From Hyphomicrobiales bacterium (GTDB taxonomy: Bacteria > Pseudomonadota > Alphaproteobacteria > Rhizobiales > Beijerinckiaceae), in the NCBI GenBank assembly GCA_900473415.1, contig UCLR01000021.1:1-41951 (forward strand): DNA of 41,951 bases, given 5' to 3'. The notes under the pieces are model-generated. The model was not told the DNA's origin. It did no database searches and saw only the letters and a list, made by a program, of their open reading frames with translations. Shown one piece after another: positions 25,493 to 35,737 of this stretch (its first letter is position 1; each line of letters begins with the position of its first letter). The position numbers and the translations under genes are program-made.

Positions 25493-26470
25493 CTAAACCG
25501 CGTCGACGGTGGTGGCGCGCCGCCGGGCGGCGGCGTAGAGCGCGGCGACGGCACAGGAGGCCAGGCGGGTGCGAACGGAATCCGCGCGCGAGGTCAGGAT
25601 GATGGGCACTCGCGCGCCCAGCACGATCCCTGCCGCATCGGCCTTGGAGAGGAAGGTCAGGTTCTTGGCGAGCATATTACCGGCTTCGAGATCAGGCACG
25701 ACGAGGATCTGCGCGTGCCCTGCGACGGGGGAGACGATGCCTTTGATTGCAGCGGCTTCCGGCGAAATGGCGTTGTCGAATGCGAGCGGGCCATCGACCA
25801 GCGCGCCGGTAATCTGGCCGCGATCGGCCATCTTGCAAAGCGCCGCTGCTTCCAGCGTGGAGGGAATCTTGGTGGTCACCGTCTCGACGGCGGAGAGGAT
25901 CGCGACTCGGGGCACGCCAAGGCCAATGCCGGTCCAGAGATCGACGGCGTTCTGCACGATGTCGCGCTTGGCATCGAGATCCGGGAAGATGTTGATCGCG
26001 GCGTCTGTGATGAAGAGCGTCTCGGCATGGCCCGGCACGTCCATGATGAAGACGTGGCTTATGCGGCGCTCCGTGCGCAGCCCGGTGGCGGAGGCGGCGA
26101 CCTCGCGCATCAATTCGTCGGTATGGAGGCTGCCCTTCATCAGGAGCTCGCCGCGACCTTCCCGGACGAGCTTCACCGCTTCGGCCGCGGCGGCATGGCT
26201 GTGCGGTGCGTCGATGATTTCGACCGCACCGAGGTCCAGCCCCTCGGACTGCGCTACGCTGCGGATCCTATTCTGGGGGCCGACGAGAATGGGCGCGATC
26301 AGCCCCTCGTCGCGCGCCTCCAGAGCGCCCTGGAGGGAGGTGGCATCGCAAGGATGAGCGACGACCGTCCGTGCCGGGGTGCCGCTGCGCGCCGAGGCGA
26401 TCAGCCTGTCGTATTTGGTCGCGGATTGGGCTTCGTCTTCGCCCATCGCGTTGCTGGCGGTCGACTGCAT
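25493..26470 (-). CDS. pta: Phosphate acetyltransferase (PTA/PTB family, single domain)
   Basis: 325 residues. It transfers acetyl from acetyl-CoA to phosphate, giving acetyl phosphate for AckA. The PTA/PTB core is evident: [90 protein letters not shown], and [27 protein letters not shown]. Unlike the ~470-residue forms common in the same order, it has no N-terminal MaoC-type hydratase domain. It starts 3 bases after the stop of the DUF3141 gene. Confidence 0.92.
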   Translation of the reverse strand: MQSTASNAMGEDEAQSATKYDRLIASARSGTPARTVVAHPCDATSLQGALEARDEGLIAPILVGPQNRIRSVAQSEGLDLGAVEIIDAPHSHAAAAEAVKLVREGRGELLMKGSLHTDELMREVAASATGLRTERRISHVFIMDVPGHAETLFITDAAINIFPDLDAKRDIVQNAVDLWTGIGLGVPRVAILSAVETVTTKIPSTLEAAALCKMADRGQITGALVDGPLAFDNAISPEAAAIKGIVSPVAGHAQILVVPDLEAGNMLAKNLTFLSKADAAGIVLGARVPIILTSRADSVRTRLASCAVAALYAAARRRATTVDAV

Positions 26471-26473
26471 AAG

Positions 26474-28678
26474 CTAGGCCTTCTGTCTTGCGGCCACGGA
26501 GGGCTTGCCCGAAGGCTTGTCGACGGCCGGCGGCGCAGCCTGGAACACCCTTCTGATCTCCTCGAGCCGCTCTGCCGCCTCGCCTGAGAGCGGGCCGCGC
26601 GCGGTTGCGACCTGCTCGATCAGCGCGAATGCGGCGTTTCTGGTTTCCGGGTCAGGCGGCAACAGGTCGGGAAGCGTCCGCAGCGCTTCGTCCTTGTCGA
26701 TCAGCAGCATGAAGAATTGCTCGCGGGTCAGCGACTTGAACTCGCTCAGCGATAGGCGGCGGGCGTGCTCGCCCTGCCTGCGCAAGCGCCTGATGGTCTC
26801 GAAATTGCGCTCATCGACGCTCTCCCTCGCCATCCCGACATAAAGCAGCGCCCGCATGCAGGCATGGACCAACCCGCCGCGCGAAAAGCCGCTGCGCAGC
26901 TCGCCGATCCGCTTCTCGACGAGTTCGGTGTGGAGCTTGCTCTTCGCAGCGCTTCGCGGCCGCTGTGACGAATTCGGGTCAATCCCGACGGCCGATTGCA
27001 GCAGGGGTGAGCCGTAGACGGTGCGGAAGGTCTGTTCGGAGATGTTCTCGACCATCTGGCGCCAGCCATCGAGGGCTTTGACGGTCTGATCCGAGAACAT
27101 CTCCTGTGCCTTCAGGAAGACGTTGTCGTCGGCAACCGGCTGGCGCTCCTCGCGCGCCTTGGGTGCGGCGGTCTCGAGCCAGGACAGAAACGGATTTCGC
27201 GAGCCGAACAGCTCGTATTGCAGGCGCAGTGGATGCAGCTTGCGCATCGCCTCGGCGGCGGCAGGGTTGGAGACCGCCTTCACCCAGGGTTGGACCAGGG
27301 CGCGGTAGAGTGAGAGGTTGATCTCGGACACGCGGGCTGCCGTCGCGAAGCGGCGTTCATCTTCGATCTCGTTGCCGCCGAGGGCCCGGATGTCGTCCAG
27401 GGTGCGCGCCTCGCAGCGCATCACCCAATCGCCCGTCACCAGGTCCGAGCTGGTATCGGCGCCGGCCTTCGGCTCGAAGATCGCCTCGTAGAGGCCCGGC
27501 GGCAGCACGTCGATGAGATCGATATTGGAGGCGAATTCGTCATGCTCCTTTCGGGCGACGCCCGCCGACACGAAGATGCCGAGATGCCCGATCTTGTCGT
27601 GGATGGCGTAGACGATCGTCTGCCCATAGGAGCGGATCTCGTCGACGCTATCGTAGAGATCGAGAATCCAGTCCAGCGCCTGCTGAGGCGGAGTGATGTT
27701 GTCGCCCTTCGAGCAGAAGACCACGATCGGGGAACGGATATTGCGAAGGTCGATCGCCGTGCCGTCCGAGGTGCGGATGTCGCCGCAGGCCAGCTTGTTG
27801 CCGATGAAGAGTTCGTCGACGATGAACTGGATTTCCTCCGCGTTCAGCGTGACGTGCCCGCCCCACCATTTCTCGAAGCCGAGATAGCGCTCAACTTCGG
27901 TGTCGATCTTCGAGTAGAGGTTGTACTGCTTGGTCCAGAGCGTGTTGGCCGGGTTCTGGTTCTCGAAATTCTGGACCAGCCAGGCCCCGTCGAAGGTTCC
28001 CGCGCCGAGATCGCTCGTCAGCGCCGTCAGCCAGCTGCCGCCGAGAAGGCCGCCCGAATATCGCATCGGATTCTGGCCCGTCACCCCAGCCCAGTAGGAC
28101 AGCGGTGAGCCAGCTAGAATAATCGGACCGAAGAGCTCGGGCCGCACCGCCGCAAGCATCATGACCGCCCAGCCTGCCTGGCAATTGCCGATCACGCAGG
28201 GCTTGCCTTCGGCCTTCGGATGGCGGGCGATGACGTTTTCGATGAAGACCGCTTCCGCGCGCGCGATGTCCTCGATCGTCTGGCCCGGCACTGCATCGGG
28301 CAGGAAGCCGATGAAATAGCAGGGGTGGCCCGCCTTCATCGCCACGCCGATCTCGCTGTCGGCCTTGAAGCCGCCGATGCCGGGCCCGTGGCCGGCGCGC
28401 GGGTCGACGATCACGAAGGGGCGCTTGTTCTCGTCGATGACGATGTCCTGGCGCGGCACGATCCGCGCCAGCAGATAGTTGACCGGCCGGGGCAGCTGAC
28501 GCCCGTCGCAGATCAGTTCGGCGTCGTAGTCGAGAACATTCGGCGCGCGTTGCGCCATGTGCTCTTCATATTGCCGGCCACGCTGCACCAAAGTTTCGAG
28601 GAACAAGATCCACCGCTGCCCGGCGTCGACTGCATAGGCCTGGGCGTCGGCCAGGATATTCGCCGGATCCTTTGCCAT
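26474..28678 (-). CDS. DUF3141 protein, PhaC-like alpha/beta hydrolase
   Basis: 734 residues from ATG 28678 (GGAGCG 7 bases upstream); the longer frame up to 29059 is not supported. The central alpha/beta-hydrolase resembles polyhydroxyalkanoate synthase: nucleophile Cys166 in GNCQAGW (PHA synthases have GxCxGG), Asp326 (CSKGDNITPPQQ) and His365 (HDKIGHLGIF) form a likely Cys-Asp-His triad. A long helical C-terminal part follows. It is the first gene of the operon with pta, ackA and fabI. In Sinorhizobium meliloti an equivalent orfA-pta-ackA-fabI operon is induced by phosphate stress through PhoB. The substrate is unknown. Confidence 0.88.
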   Translation of the reverse strand: MAKDPANILADAQAYAVDAGQRWILFLETLVQRGRQYEEHMAQRAPNVLDYDAELICDGRQLPRPVNYLLARIVPRQDIVIDENKRPFVIVDPRAGHGPGIGGFKADSEIGVAMKAGHPCYFIGFLPDAVPGQTIEDIARAEAVFIENVIARHPKAEGKPCVIGNCQAGWAVMMLAAVRPELFGPIILAGSPLSYWAGVTGQNPMRYSGGLLGGSWLTALTSDLGAGTFDGAWLVQNFENQNPANTLWTKQYNLYSKIDTEVERYLGFEKWWGGHVTLNAEEIQFIVDELFIGNKLACGDIRTSDGTAIDLRNIRSPIVVFCSKGDNITPPQQALDWILDLYDSVDEIRSYGQTIVYAIHDKIGHLGIFVSAGVARKEHDEFASNIDLIDVLPPGLYEAIFEPKAGADTSSDLVTGDWVMRCEARTLDDIRALGGNEIEDERRFATAARVSEINLSLYRALVQPWVKAVSNPAAAEAMRKLHPLRLQYELFGSRNPFLSWLETAAPKAREERQPVADDNVFLKAQEMFSDQTVKALDGWRQMVENISEQTFRTVYGSPLLQSAVGIDPNSSQRPRSAAKSKLHTELVEKRIGELRSGFSRGGLVHACMRALLYVGMARESVDERNFETIRRLRRQGEHARRLSLSEFKSLTREQFFMLLIDKDEALRTLPDLLPPDPETRNAAFALIEQVATARGPLSGEAAERLEEIRRVFQAAPPAVDKPSGKPSVAARQKA

Positions 28679-28714
28679 GTCGCTGCGCTCCATGCGTTCG
28701 AAGGGCGGACATCT

Positions 28715-28729
28715 GGCGACATTGTCGCC
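28715..28729. repeat. Perfect 15-base inverted repeat upstream of the DUF3141 operon
   Basis: GGCGACA and TGTCGCC flank one base. It lies 37 bases upstream of the DUF3141 start and 15 bases after the stop of the small secreted protein gene. It could be an operator for the operon or a short 3'-end hairpin of the upstream gene. Confidence 0.45.
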
Positions 28730-28743
28730 GGTGGATTGATGCG

Positions 28744-28998
28744 TCAGCGGCGGCCGGCCCGGTTGACCGGGCCGCCGCGGTTCATGGGTGTGCCCGGCCG
28801 AACGCCGACGCCGGGCGCACCAACGCCCGGTGTTGCGACGGCACGCGCGACTGGCCGGGGCCGCAGGACCACGCCAGGCCGCGCAACGCAGCCGGCCGGA
28901 TAGCCAATATACTGGCAATAGATGACAGCATGTGCCTCCTGCGTGCTTGCAGCAATCATGCCAGCCGCGGCCACGAACAAGGCGATCAGGAGCTTCAT
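28744..28998 (-). CDS. Small secreted protein with Pro/Arg-rich tail
   Basis: 84 residues from ATG 28998, four bases after GGAGGT (a second ATG at 29013 is less favoured). Signal peptide MKLLIALFVAAAGMIAAS with cleavage near AHA. The mature part begins VIYCQYIGYPAGCVARPGV with two cysteines that may form a disulfide, then has a low-complexity Pro/Arg/Gly/Val tail. Short proteins of this pattern recur in Bradyrhizobium-like genomes and are uncharacterised. It lies 65 bases upstream of the DUF3141 start. The 218 bases upstream of it (28999-29216) show nothing convincing. Confidence 0.6.
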   Translation of the reverse strand: MKLLIALFVAAAGMIAASTQEAHAVIYCQYIGYPAGCVARPGVVLRPRPVARAVATPGVGAPGVGVRPGTPMNRGGPVNRAGRR

Positions 28999-29216
28999 CT
29001 GCACCTCCATCAACCGTGCTTGACGTTAAGCGACCTCGGCATGCCGGCGCCTGGTTCACATGGGGAACCGCGTTCCGGCCAGCTGGCCGCGCCTGCCAAT
29101 AAGCCGGGCGCGCGACCAGAGCCTATTGGCCTTTGGGGCATGTGGCTCGCGCCTGATCCCGGGCTGGACCGGGCGCATCGCCTTGCTGGCCAGCGCGCCC
29201 GGCGCCTTGTTTCCGA

Positions 29217-29771
29217 CTAGGCGGCCCGCGTCGCGAGCGGCCCGCCATAGAGCAGCCAGGCGACCCCATGCGAGAGCAGATCGATCCCGAGGAGCAGCCC
29301 GAGGACCCAGATGCCGGTGACAGGCCATCCGGTCAGGATGATCAGGCCCGCCAGGACGCCGAACGCTCCCGATATCAGCATCAGCCAGCCGGCCTGACTC
29401 CAGTGCCGAAAGGCGATGAACATCCGCACGAAGCCCGACGCCAGCCACACCAGCCCGAGGACGAGGGTGAGGATCAAAGCCCCCGACACCGGCTGGCGCA
29501 CTACGGTCCAGCCGAAGATGATGTAGAGGGCGCCGAGCAGGATCTGCCAGACGAAACCGCCCCAGCCCTTCGTCCAGAAGGCGTGGATGACCTCGAAGGC
29601 GCCCACCGCAATCGCGACGAAGCCGATGAGCAGGGTGCTGACGAGCGTGGCGAGCGCGATATCGCCCAGCACGAAGATCCCTCCCAGGATCAGGACGACC
29701 CCAAGCAGGACGCGAAGCCAAGTGGGCGGCACCTGGAGGGACCTGGACGTTCCGGTATCGAAGGCGGTCAT
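29217..29771 (-). CDS. hdeD: HdeD family inner-membrane protein
   Basis: 184 residues with six hydrophobic spans and the HdeD pattern: an N-terminal WLRVLLGVVLILGGIFVLGDIALATL span, an AFEVIHAFWTKGWGGFVWQILLGALYIIFGW block, the ALILTLVLGLVWLASGFVRMFIAF span and a closing pair (GWLMLISGAFGVLAGLIILTGWP, VLGLLLGIDLLSHGVAWLL). HdeD is linked to acid resistance in E. coli; whether that holds here is unknown. The next gene (RND permease) is 69 bases upstream on the same strand's far side. Confidence 0.88.
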   Translation of the reverse strand: MTAFDTGTSRSLQVPPTWLRVLLGVVLILGGIFVLGDIALATLVSTLLIGFVAIAVGAFEVIHAFWTKGWGGFVWQILLGALYIIFGWTVVRQPVSGALILTLVLGLVWLASGFVRMFIAFRHWSQAGWLMLISGAFGVLAGLIILTGWPVTGIWVLGLLLGIDLLSHGVAWLLYGGPLATRAA

Positions 29772-29840
29772 GCTTTTCTCCTCGGCTAGGGTTCCGCTTC
29801 TTCAAAAGGCTGCGCCAGACAGATCGCCTTGCCTGAAAAG

Positions 29841-32800
29841 CTATCCCTCCGATGGAGCGACCTTTTCCTTCGGCCGCGCAGAGCCCCATTCGGAAAGACG
29901 TTCGACCACCGCAAACACGGCCGGGATGATGAAGAGCCCGATCGTCGTCGCGGCCACCATGCCGCCAAGGATCGCGACGCCGACCGCCTGGCGCGCTCCG
30001 GCCCCTGCTCCGGTCGAGACGGCGAGGGGCACGATGCCGAAGATGAAGGACAGTGCCGTCATCTGCACGGCGCGGAACCGTTGCTCGGCCCCCAGCCGTG
30101 CGGCGTCGGCGATCGGCAGCCCTTCCTCGCGGCGTTCCTTGGCAAATTCCACGATGAGGATGGCGTTCTTCGATGCCAGCCCGATCAGCAGCACGATGGC
30201 GATCTGGGCATAGAGGCTGTTCTGCAGCCCGGTCAGCCTCAATGCCAGCACCGCGCCGAACAAGGCTGCTCCGAGCGAGAGGATGACGACGATGGGCAGC
30301 GTCCAGCTCTCATACTGCGCGACCAGGAAGAGATAGGCGAACAGGAAGGCCAGGCCGAAGATGGTCATCTCCTGCCCGCCGCCGCGCCGCTCCTGGAAGG
30401 AGAGGCCGGACCATTCCACCCCATAGCCGGCCGGCAGCTCCTGTGCGGCGATCCTCTCGGCTGCGTCCATGGCGGAGCCCGAGCTGCCTCCCGGGGGAGG
30501 CTGCCCGTTGATCTGCGCCGCCACTGCCATGTTGTAGCGGGCGATGACGAAGGGTGCGAGCACGGTCCGCGTCGAGACGGCGGTCCTCAGGGGCACCATC
30601 GCGCCCGCGCGGTTGCGAACATGCAGCTTGAGGATGTCTTCGGCATGAGCGCGGTGCTGGGCGTCGGCCTGGAGATTGACCTGGAACACCCGCCCCTGGA
30701 GCGTGAAGTCGTTGACGTAACGCGAACCGAAATTTGCGCCGATCGTCGAATAGATGTCGGAGACGCTCACCCCCAGCGCTTCGGCGCGGCCCCGGTCGAC
30801 GTCGACGTAGATCTGCGGCACGTCCGCGCTGAAGGTCGTCGCCATGCCCCCGATCTCCGGCGCCTGGTTGAGCGCCGCGACGAAGGCCCGGACCACCTGC
30901 GCGATCTCCTCCGGCCGCTGCCCCTGCAGGGCCTGGAAGCGCAGGTCGAGCCCGCCGACGGCACCCATCCCCGAGATGGCCGGCGGCGCAAAGACGGAGA
31001 CGTTCGCCCCCGGGATGGTCGAGAATTGCGCCCGCAACCTTGCGAGCAGGGCATCGAGCCGCAATTCCGGTGCGGTGCGCTGTTCCCAGGGTTTGAGCGA
31101 CGCCACCATCATCGCCCCGTTGGGAGCGGCCGTTCCCTGCAGGATGCTGAAACCGGCGACCGAGATGACATTCTCGACGCCTTCCGTCGCCGCGACAGCG
31201 CGCTCGATCTCGTCGACCAGCACCCGCGTTCGGTCGAGCGAGGCCGCATTGGGAAGCTGGATGTCCAGGAAGAGGGCGCCTTGATCCTCGTCCGGCAGGA
31301 GCGTGGTCGGCAGGCGGCTGAACACCAGCACGGCGCCGAGGAAGCAGAGGGCCAGCGCGCCGATCGGGATGATCCAGCGCTGCACGAGGAAGCCGACGGC
31401 CCTGCCATAGCCGTCGCGCGTGGCGTTCAGGGCGCGCGTGAACCAGGCGAACGGACCGCTCCGGTATCCGGCTCGGCCAGGTTTGACCAGAATTGCACTG
31501 AGCGCCGGACTGAGCGTCAGCGCGACGATCGAGGAGATGACCAGCGCGGCCGACAGCGTGACGGCGAACTGACGATAGAGCTGCCCGCTCATGCCGGACA
31601 GGAATCCCGTCGGCGTCACCACGGCGAGTAGCACCAGCGTCGTCGAGATGATCGGCCCGGTGATCTGCCCCATCGCCTTGCGGGTGGCACTTGCCGGATC
31701 GATATCCGGGTTGTCCTCCATGACGTGCTTGACGTTCTCGACGACGAGGATCGCGTCGTCCACGACCAGGGCAATCGCCAGCACCAGCGCCAGCAGCGTG
31801 ATCATGTTGATCGAATAGCCAAAGGCGAGCAGGACCGCCATCGCGCCGAGCATCGAGACCGGGATCGCCAGGGCCGTGACCATCGTGGCCCGCCAGTCCT
31901 GCAGGAACAGATAGGTGATCAGAAGCACGATGACGAACGCTTCGACGAGGATGCGCAGGATCAGCGCGAGGCTCGTCCGGACGAAGCGCGTCGCGTCGTA
32001 GACGGCTTGGTATTCAAGGCCCGGTGGGAACCTCGGCCTCAGTCGCTGGAGCTCGGCCATGACGGCATCTGCCGTCTGGATGGCGTTGGCGCCGGGCGAC
32101 TGGCTGATCCGCAGCATCGCCGTCTCGTGTCCAGCGAAGCGCGCGCTCGACGAATAGCTGCGCGCGCCGAGTTCGATGCGTGCCAGATCACGCAGCCTCA
32201 CCATCGCGCCGCCGCCGCCGGTGCGCACGACGATCTCGCCGAACTCCTCCGCATTCGCCAAACGCCCCTCGGCGACCAGCGTGAACTGCAGTTCCGTTCC
32301 TTCCTGCGTCGGCTGAGCGCCCACCTGGCCGAGCGAAGCCTGAATGTTCTGCCGGCTTATCGCATTCGCAACATCGTCCGTCGTGATACCGAGCGCGTCC
32401 ATGCGCTTCGGGTCCAGCCAGACACGCATGGAATATTCCGACGCGCCGACGACGCTGGCTTCGCCGACGCCTTGGACGCGCGAGATCGCATCGACGATCG
32501 TCGTCGCCGTGAAGTTGGTGATTTCGAGCGCGCCGAGCTTGTCGCCCGGTGAATAGAACGCGATGCTGAGGACGAAATCGGGCGATTGCGAGCGTACCGA
32601 GACGCCTTGCTGGGTCACGGCGGCGGGCAATCGGGACAGCGCCAGTTGCGCCCGGTTCTGCACGTTGACCTGCGCGATGTCCGCGTTGGTGCCCACTTCG
32701 AAGGTCACGGACAGCGAGTATTGCCCGGCGTTCGAACTCGTCGACGCCATGTACATCATGTTCTCGACGCCGTTGATGGCCGTTTCCAGCGGGCCGCCGA

Positions 32801-32984
32801 TGACATCGGCGATGATCTCGGCGCTGGCGCCCGGGTAGACGGCCGAGACGGTCACGGTCGGCGGGGTGATGTGCGGGTACTGCTGGATCGGGAGCGCGAA
32901 TATGGCGATCGCGCCGGCGATCGAGATCACGGTCGAGACGACGATCGCCAGCCGGGTCCGTGTGATGAAGAGGTCGGAGATCAT
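29841..32984 (-). CDS. RND multidrug efflux permease (HAE1 family)
   Basis: 1047 residues, the normal AcrB length. Typical N-terminus ([41 protein letters not shown]), proton-relay Asp pair in [25 protein letters not shown], the [24 protein letters not shown] segment and the [22 protein letters not shown] final span. It should form the inner-membrane trimer that expels hydrophobic compounds from the cytoplasmic membrane. Its start overlaps the stop of the adaptor by 4 bases. No outer-membrane channel gene follows, so a TolC-like protein is needed from elsewhere. Confidence 0.95.
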   Translation of the reverse strand: MISDLFITRTRLAIVVSTVISIAGAIAIFALPIQQYPHITPPTVTVSAVYPGASAEIIADVIGGPLETAINGVENMMYMASTSSNAGQYSLSVTFEVGTNADIAQVNVQNRAQLALSRLPAAVTQQGVSVRSQSPDFVLSIAFYSPGDKLGALEITNFTATTIVDAISRVQGVGEASVVGASEYSMRVWLDPKRMDALGITTDDVANAISRQNIQASLGQVGAQPTQEGTELQFTLVAEGRLANAEEFGEIVVRTGGGGAMVRLRDLARIELGARSYSSSARFAGHETAMLRISQSPGANAIQTADAVMAELQRLRPRFPPGLEYQAVYDATRFVRTSLALILRILVEAFVIVLLITYLFLQDWRATMVTALAIPVSMLGAMAVLLAFGYSINMITLLALVLAIALVVDDAILVVENVKHVMEDNPDIDPASATRKAMGQITGPIISTTLVLLAVVTPTGFLSGMSGQLYRQFAVTLSAALVISSIVALTLSPALSAILVKPGRAGYRSGPFAWFTRALNATRDGYGRAVGFLVQRWIIPIGALALCFLGAVLVFSRLPTTLLPDEDQGALFLDIQLPNAASLDRTRVLVDEIERAVAATEGVENVISVAGFSILQGTAAPNGAMMVASLKPWEQRTAPELRLDALLARLRAQFSTIPGANVSVFAPPAISGMGAVGGLDLRFQALQGQRPEEIAQVVRAFVAALNQAPEIGGMATTFSADVPQIYVDVDRGRAEALGVSVSDIYSTIGANFGSRYVNDFTLQGRVFQVNLQADAQHRAHAEDILKLHVRNRAGAMVPLRTAVSTRTVLAPFVIARYNMAVAAQINGQPPPGGSSGSAMDAAERIAAQELPAGYGVEWSGLSFQERRGGGQEMTIFGLAFLFAYLFLVAQYESWTLPIVVILSLGAALFGAVLALRLTGLQNSLYAQIAIVLLIGLASKNAILIVEFAKERREEGLPIADAARLGAEQRFRAVQMTALSFIFGIVPLAVSTGAGAGARQAVGVAILGGMVAATTIGLFIIPAVFAVVERLSEWGSARPKEKVAPSEG

Positions 32985-34258
32985 GAGCCGCCGCCGACCG
33001 GCTGGCCTTCGCTCGGTTGCACCGTCATGCCGTCGGCGAGGCGCTGGATGCCCTGGACGACGATCTGTTCGCCGCCCTTCAGGCCCGTGGTGACGGCCCA
33101 GCCGTTTCCGGCCCGCGCGCCGGTCTCGATCCGACGTTGCGAGACACTGTTGTTCTGGCCGAGCAGATAGACGAAGCGGCCCTTGCGATCCTGCAGCACT
33201 GCCGCCTGGGGCACGACAGGCAGGTTCGGCGCCTCCTTTTCCCGTACCGAGATGGTGACGAACTGGCCGGGTATGAGGATGTAGCTGGGGTTGGGAAAGA
33301 CCGCGCGGACAGTCACCGTGCCGGTCTGCGGATCAACCTCGCTCTCGACGAACTCGATGCGGCCGCGCTCGCCATAGTCCGTGCCGTTCGCGAGGCGCAG
33401 CGTGAGCTTGAGCGCGTCCGGGTCCACGGTGTTGCCGCTCGCCTGCTGCTGTCGCATCGTGACGAGCAGGCCCTCGGAAATGCCGAACGCCACCCGGATC
33501 GGGTCCAGGCTGACGATGCGCGCAAGCGAGCCCGAGCTCGGGTTGACGAGGTTGCCCACCGTGAAGGTCGCGCGACCGATGGTCCCTGAGATCGGCGCCG
33601 TGATACGGGCGTAGGACAGGTTGAGCTCCGCCGTGTTCAGCGTCGCTTCGGCGACCTGCACTTCCGCGGAGGCGACGTCGAAGGCGGCCTGGGCCTCGTC
33701 CAAAGCAGCCTGCGAAGCCGTGTTCCGGGCGAAGAGCTCCCGGTTACGCGCAAGGGTCCGCTCGGCCGATTGCCGCGTCGCTTCGGCGCGCGTGACCTGC
33801 GCCCGCGCCGAGGCCACCAGGGCCTCGAGTTCGTCGGGCTCGATCTCGAACAGCAGGTCCCCGGCCTTCACGACCTGGCCGTCCTTGAATGATACTGCGT
33901 GCAGGAAGCCCGTGACGCGAGCCCGGATGTCCACGGCCTGTATCGCCTCAATGCGAGCCGTGAAGCGCGTGGGATCGCCGACCTGCTGCACCTCGACCTT
34001 CTCGACGACGACGGCGGGAGGCGGTCCGCCTTGCCGCCCGCCAGGTTGCTGGGCGAACGAGACCGCGCTGAGGAACAGGGCCGTGGCGGCCACCGCGCAG
34101 GAGATCGCGAAGAAACGCCGGGAGGTGCGCCGGATGATGGCTGCGCCTGACAGTCCACCACGTCCCGGCCGATTGGAGATGGTACCGATGCAGCTTCCGC
34201 CGATGGCCGAGGCGGGACGGCCGAACGGTGGCAACCGTTGCTGAGCATTGCTTGCCAT
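32981..34258 (-). CDS. RND efflux periplasmic adaptor (AcrA-like)
   Basis: 425 residues from ATG 34258, eight bases after GGGAG; a start at 34309 is possible but lacks a site. After a basic N-terminus there is a signal anchor ([24 protein letters not shown]), then the AcrA architecture: [32 protein letters not shown], a coiled-coil hairpin near 130-210, the lipoyl return strand [21 protein letters not shown] and the membrane-proximal domain with [22 protein letters not shown]. It is a partner of the HAE1 permease (4-base overlap). Confidence 0.93.
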   Translation of the reverse strand: MASNAQQRLPPFGRPASAIGGSCIGTISNRPGRGGLSGAAIIRRTSRRFFAISCAVAATALFLSAVSFAQQPGGRQGGPPPAVVVEKVEVQQVGDPTRFTARIEAIQAVDIRARVTGFLHAVSFKDGQVVKAGDLLFEIEPDELEALVASARAQVTRAEATRQSAERTLARNRELFARNTASQAALDEAQAAFDVASAEVQVAEATLNTAELNLSYARITAPISGTIGRATFTVGNLVNPSSGSLARIVSLDPIRVAFGISEGLLVTMRQQQASGNTVDPDALKLTLRLANGTDYGERGRIEFVESEVDPQTGTVTVRAVFPNPSYILIPGQFVTISVREKEAPNLPVVPQAAVLQDRKGRFVYLLGQNNSVSQRRIETGARAGNGWAVTTGLKGGEQIVVQGIQRLADGMTVQPSEGQPVGGGS

Positions 34259-34749
34259 CGCACCGCTCCCGGTTTCACGGTACCGAGCATCGGCTCCGGC
34301 ACACGCCAAATTGAATCCGGCACTGCCTATGGCAGCGCTAGATGAGCTTGCAGTCCACGCTGGTCATGTTCTGTCTTGAAACAGTGAAACATTCGTACCG
34401 CTTGGTCTTTTGCTCGCCTTGGCAAGCTTAGGTGGCTCGCGGGTACGAGTTCTTGTCCGTGCCGTATGGGCAACGACGGCGCCACGATGGGACACCTTCC
34501 TTTGATACCCTTACGATAATATTCTCGCCCGCAGATAGGTGTGTCAATCTCGAAGTTCGCCGACGACCTCATCGGTCGGAATCTGGTAACTGTGTCGTAC
34601 TTGTCATTCAGCATGACGAGCAGCCGGCGCGAGGCGCGTGTTGTCGCCGATACGCATGCGCAGTAAGGCTCGGCCTGCGGAAACGGCGTTTTTGGGATCC
34701 GTCCAAACGGCCTATCGTGTTCGCCTTGAGCCAAAGACGGAGGGGGACC
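34259..34749. promoter_or_regulatory. 490-base divergent promoter region, no gene seen
   Basis: Separates the RND operon (minus) from the lone binding protein (plus). It is AT-richer than its surroundings near 34370-34620. It contains a tandem TGAAACAG/TGAAACAT (34377-34392) about 120 bases before the adaptor start. A weak Pho-box-like pair (CTGTGTC-GTAC-TTGTCAT, 34590-34607) is also present. Frames that cross the region lack codon-like structure. Confidence 0.4.
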
Positions 34750-35589
34750 GTGCAAGCCTTTTTGATCGCGCTTCTCAGCATGGCGATATCGACGGCGAGC
34801 CTGGCGGCCGACACGCTGGCGCGGGCTCGCGAGACGGGCACGCTGCGGCTCGGCTTCCGGGCCGACGCGCCGCCCTATTCCTATCGCACGGCCAGCGGGG
34901 AGCCAGCTGGATACATCGTCGATATCTGCCGGGAGGTCGCCGCCGGGGTGAAGAAGGCGCAGAACATTCCTGCGCTCAAGATCGAATATGTCGAGGTCTC
35001 GGCCACCGCGCGTCTGGAGGCGCTTCGGGACGGCAAGATCGACATTCTCTGCGATCCCACTTCGATGACCATGTCGCGCCGCGCCATGGTCGATTTCTCG
35101 CTACCCACCTTCATCGATGGAGCCGCCGTTCTCCACCGGATCAATGAAATGAACCGGCTCGAGGATCTGCGCGGCAAGAAGATCGGCGTGCTTCAGAATA
35201 CGACGACCGAGGAGGTGCTGAGGACGACCCTGTCGCAGCTCGGCATCCAGGCGCAGATCGTCCCAATGCAGACTCATCCCGACGGCGTGCGCAACCTGTC
35301 CGAAGGGAAGATCGACGCCTACTTCGCCGATCGCGGCATCCTCAGCTACCATCTTCTCAACACCCGGAATCGCTCCGGCATGAAGCTGTCCGACCAGTAT
35401 TTTACGTTCGAGACCTATGCGCTGGCACTGCCGCTCGGCGACGACAAGCTGCGCCTCCTGGTCGATGCGACGCTCGCCGAGCTCTACCGCACCGATCGTG
35501 TCAAGAACATCTACGCCCGCAGCTTTGGAAGCTTTCCGCCCGACCAGTTCATCAATGCGCTGTTCGTCATCAACGGCCTGCCGAAGTAG
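34750..35589 (+). CDS. Orphan periplasmic binding protein (SBP family 3)
   Basis: 279 residues from GTG 34750, directly after GGAGGGGG. Signal peptide (MQAFLIALLSMAISTASLA, cut before ADTL). The SBP-3 fold is clear: ARETGTLRLGFRADAPPYSYR, GYIVDICREVAAGVKKA, LRDGKIDILCDPTSMTMSRRAMVDFSLPTFIDG, and GVLQNTTTEEVLRTTL as the second-lobe start. The Cys in ILCDPTS and the TMSRR stretch match the usual TxTxxR motif of amino-acid binders. No permease or ATPase gene is adjacent, so it may feed a distant transporter or act as a sensor input. Confidence 0.88.
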   Translation: MQAFLIALLSMAISTASLAADTLARARETGTLRLGFRADAPPYSYRTASGEPAGYIVDICREVAAGVKKAQNIPALKIEYVEVSATARLEALRDGKIDILCDPTSMTMSRRAMVDFSLPTFIDGAAVLHRINEMNRLEDLRGKKIGVLQNTTTEEVLRTTLSQLGIQAQIVPMQTHPDGVRNLSEGKIDAYFADRGILSYHLLNTRNRSGMKLSDQYFTFETYALALPLGDDKLRLLVDATLAELYRTDRVKNIYARSFGSFPPDQFINALFVINGLPK

Positions 35590-35663
35590 GGCAGCGCGCC
35601 TCGGCGACTGCTGGATGCGGAGGTCCGGGCGATCCGCCTGAACTGAGAGACTTGAAGGCGCCA

Positions 35664-35699
35664 GCGTGTCGATAATTTGCGATCGAGCAAATGACACGC
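35664..35699. promoter_or_regulatory. Two-part inverted repeat upstream of the DUF2946/iron-importer genes
   Basis: GCGTGTC and GACACGC (7 bases) and, inside, ATTTGC and GCAAAT (6 bases) are perfectly complementary, with only a GATA bulge and a six-base loop. The whole structure spans 36 bases and lies 38 bases before the DUF2946 start. The inner ATTTGC/GCAAAT pair could be a metal-regulator operator; the full structure could also act as a terminator for the binding protein upstream. Confidence 0.45.
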
Positions 35700-35737
35700 G
35701 CCGGAGCCATGCTATTCAGGAGGCAAGGAGACGGTCC

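Noticed and set aside
29829..31631. 600-codon plus-strand frame over the RND permease
   Set aside because: Antisense shadow of the permease; low-complexity Arg/Asp/His composition.
34590..34607. Pho-box-like CTGTGTC-GTAC-TTGTCAT
   Set aside because: Only 10 of 14 consensus positions match and it is far (143 bases) from the start codon; kept as a note in the intergenic entry, not as a finding.
34327..34755. 142-codon minus-strand frame in the RND/SBP divergent gap
   Set aside because: No ribosome site, no recognisable pattern and irregular composition; it overlaps the start and ribosome site of the binding-protein gene.
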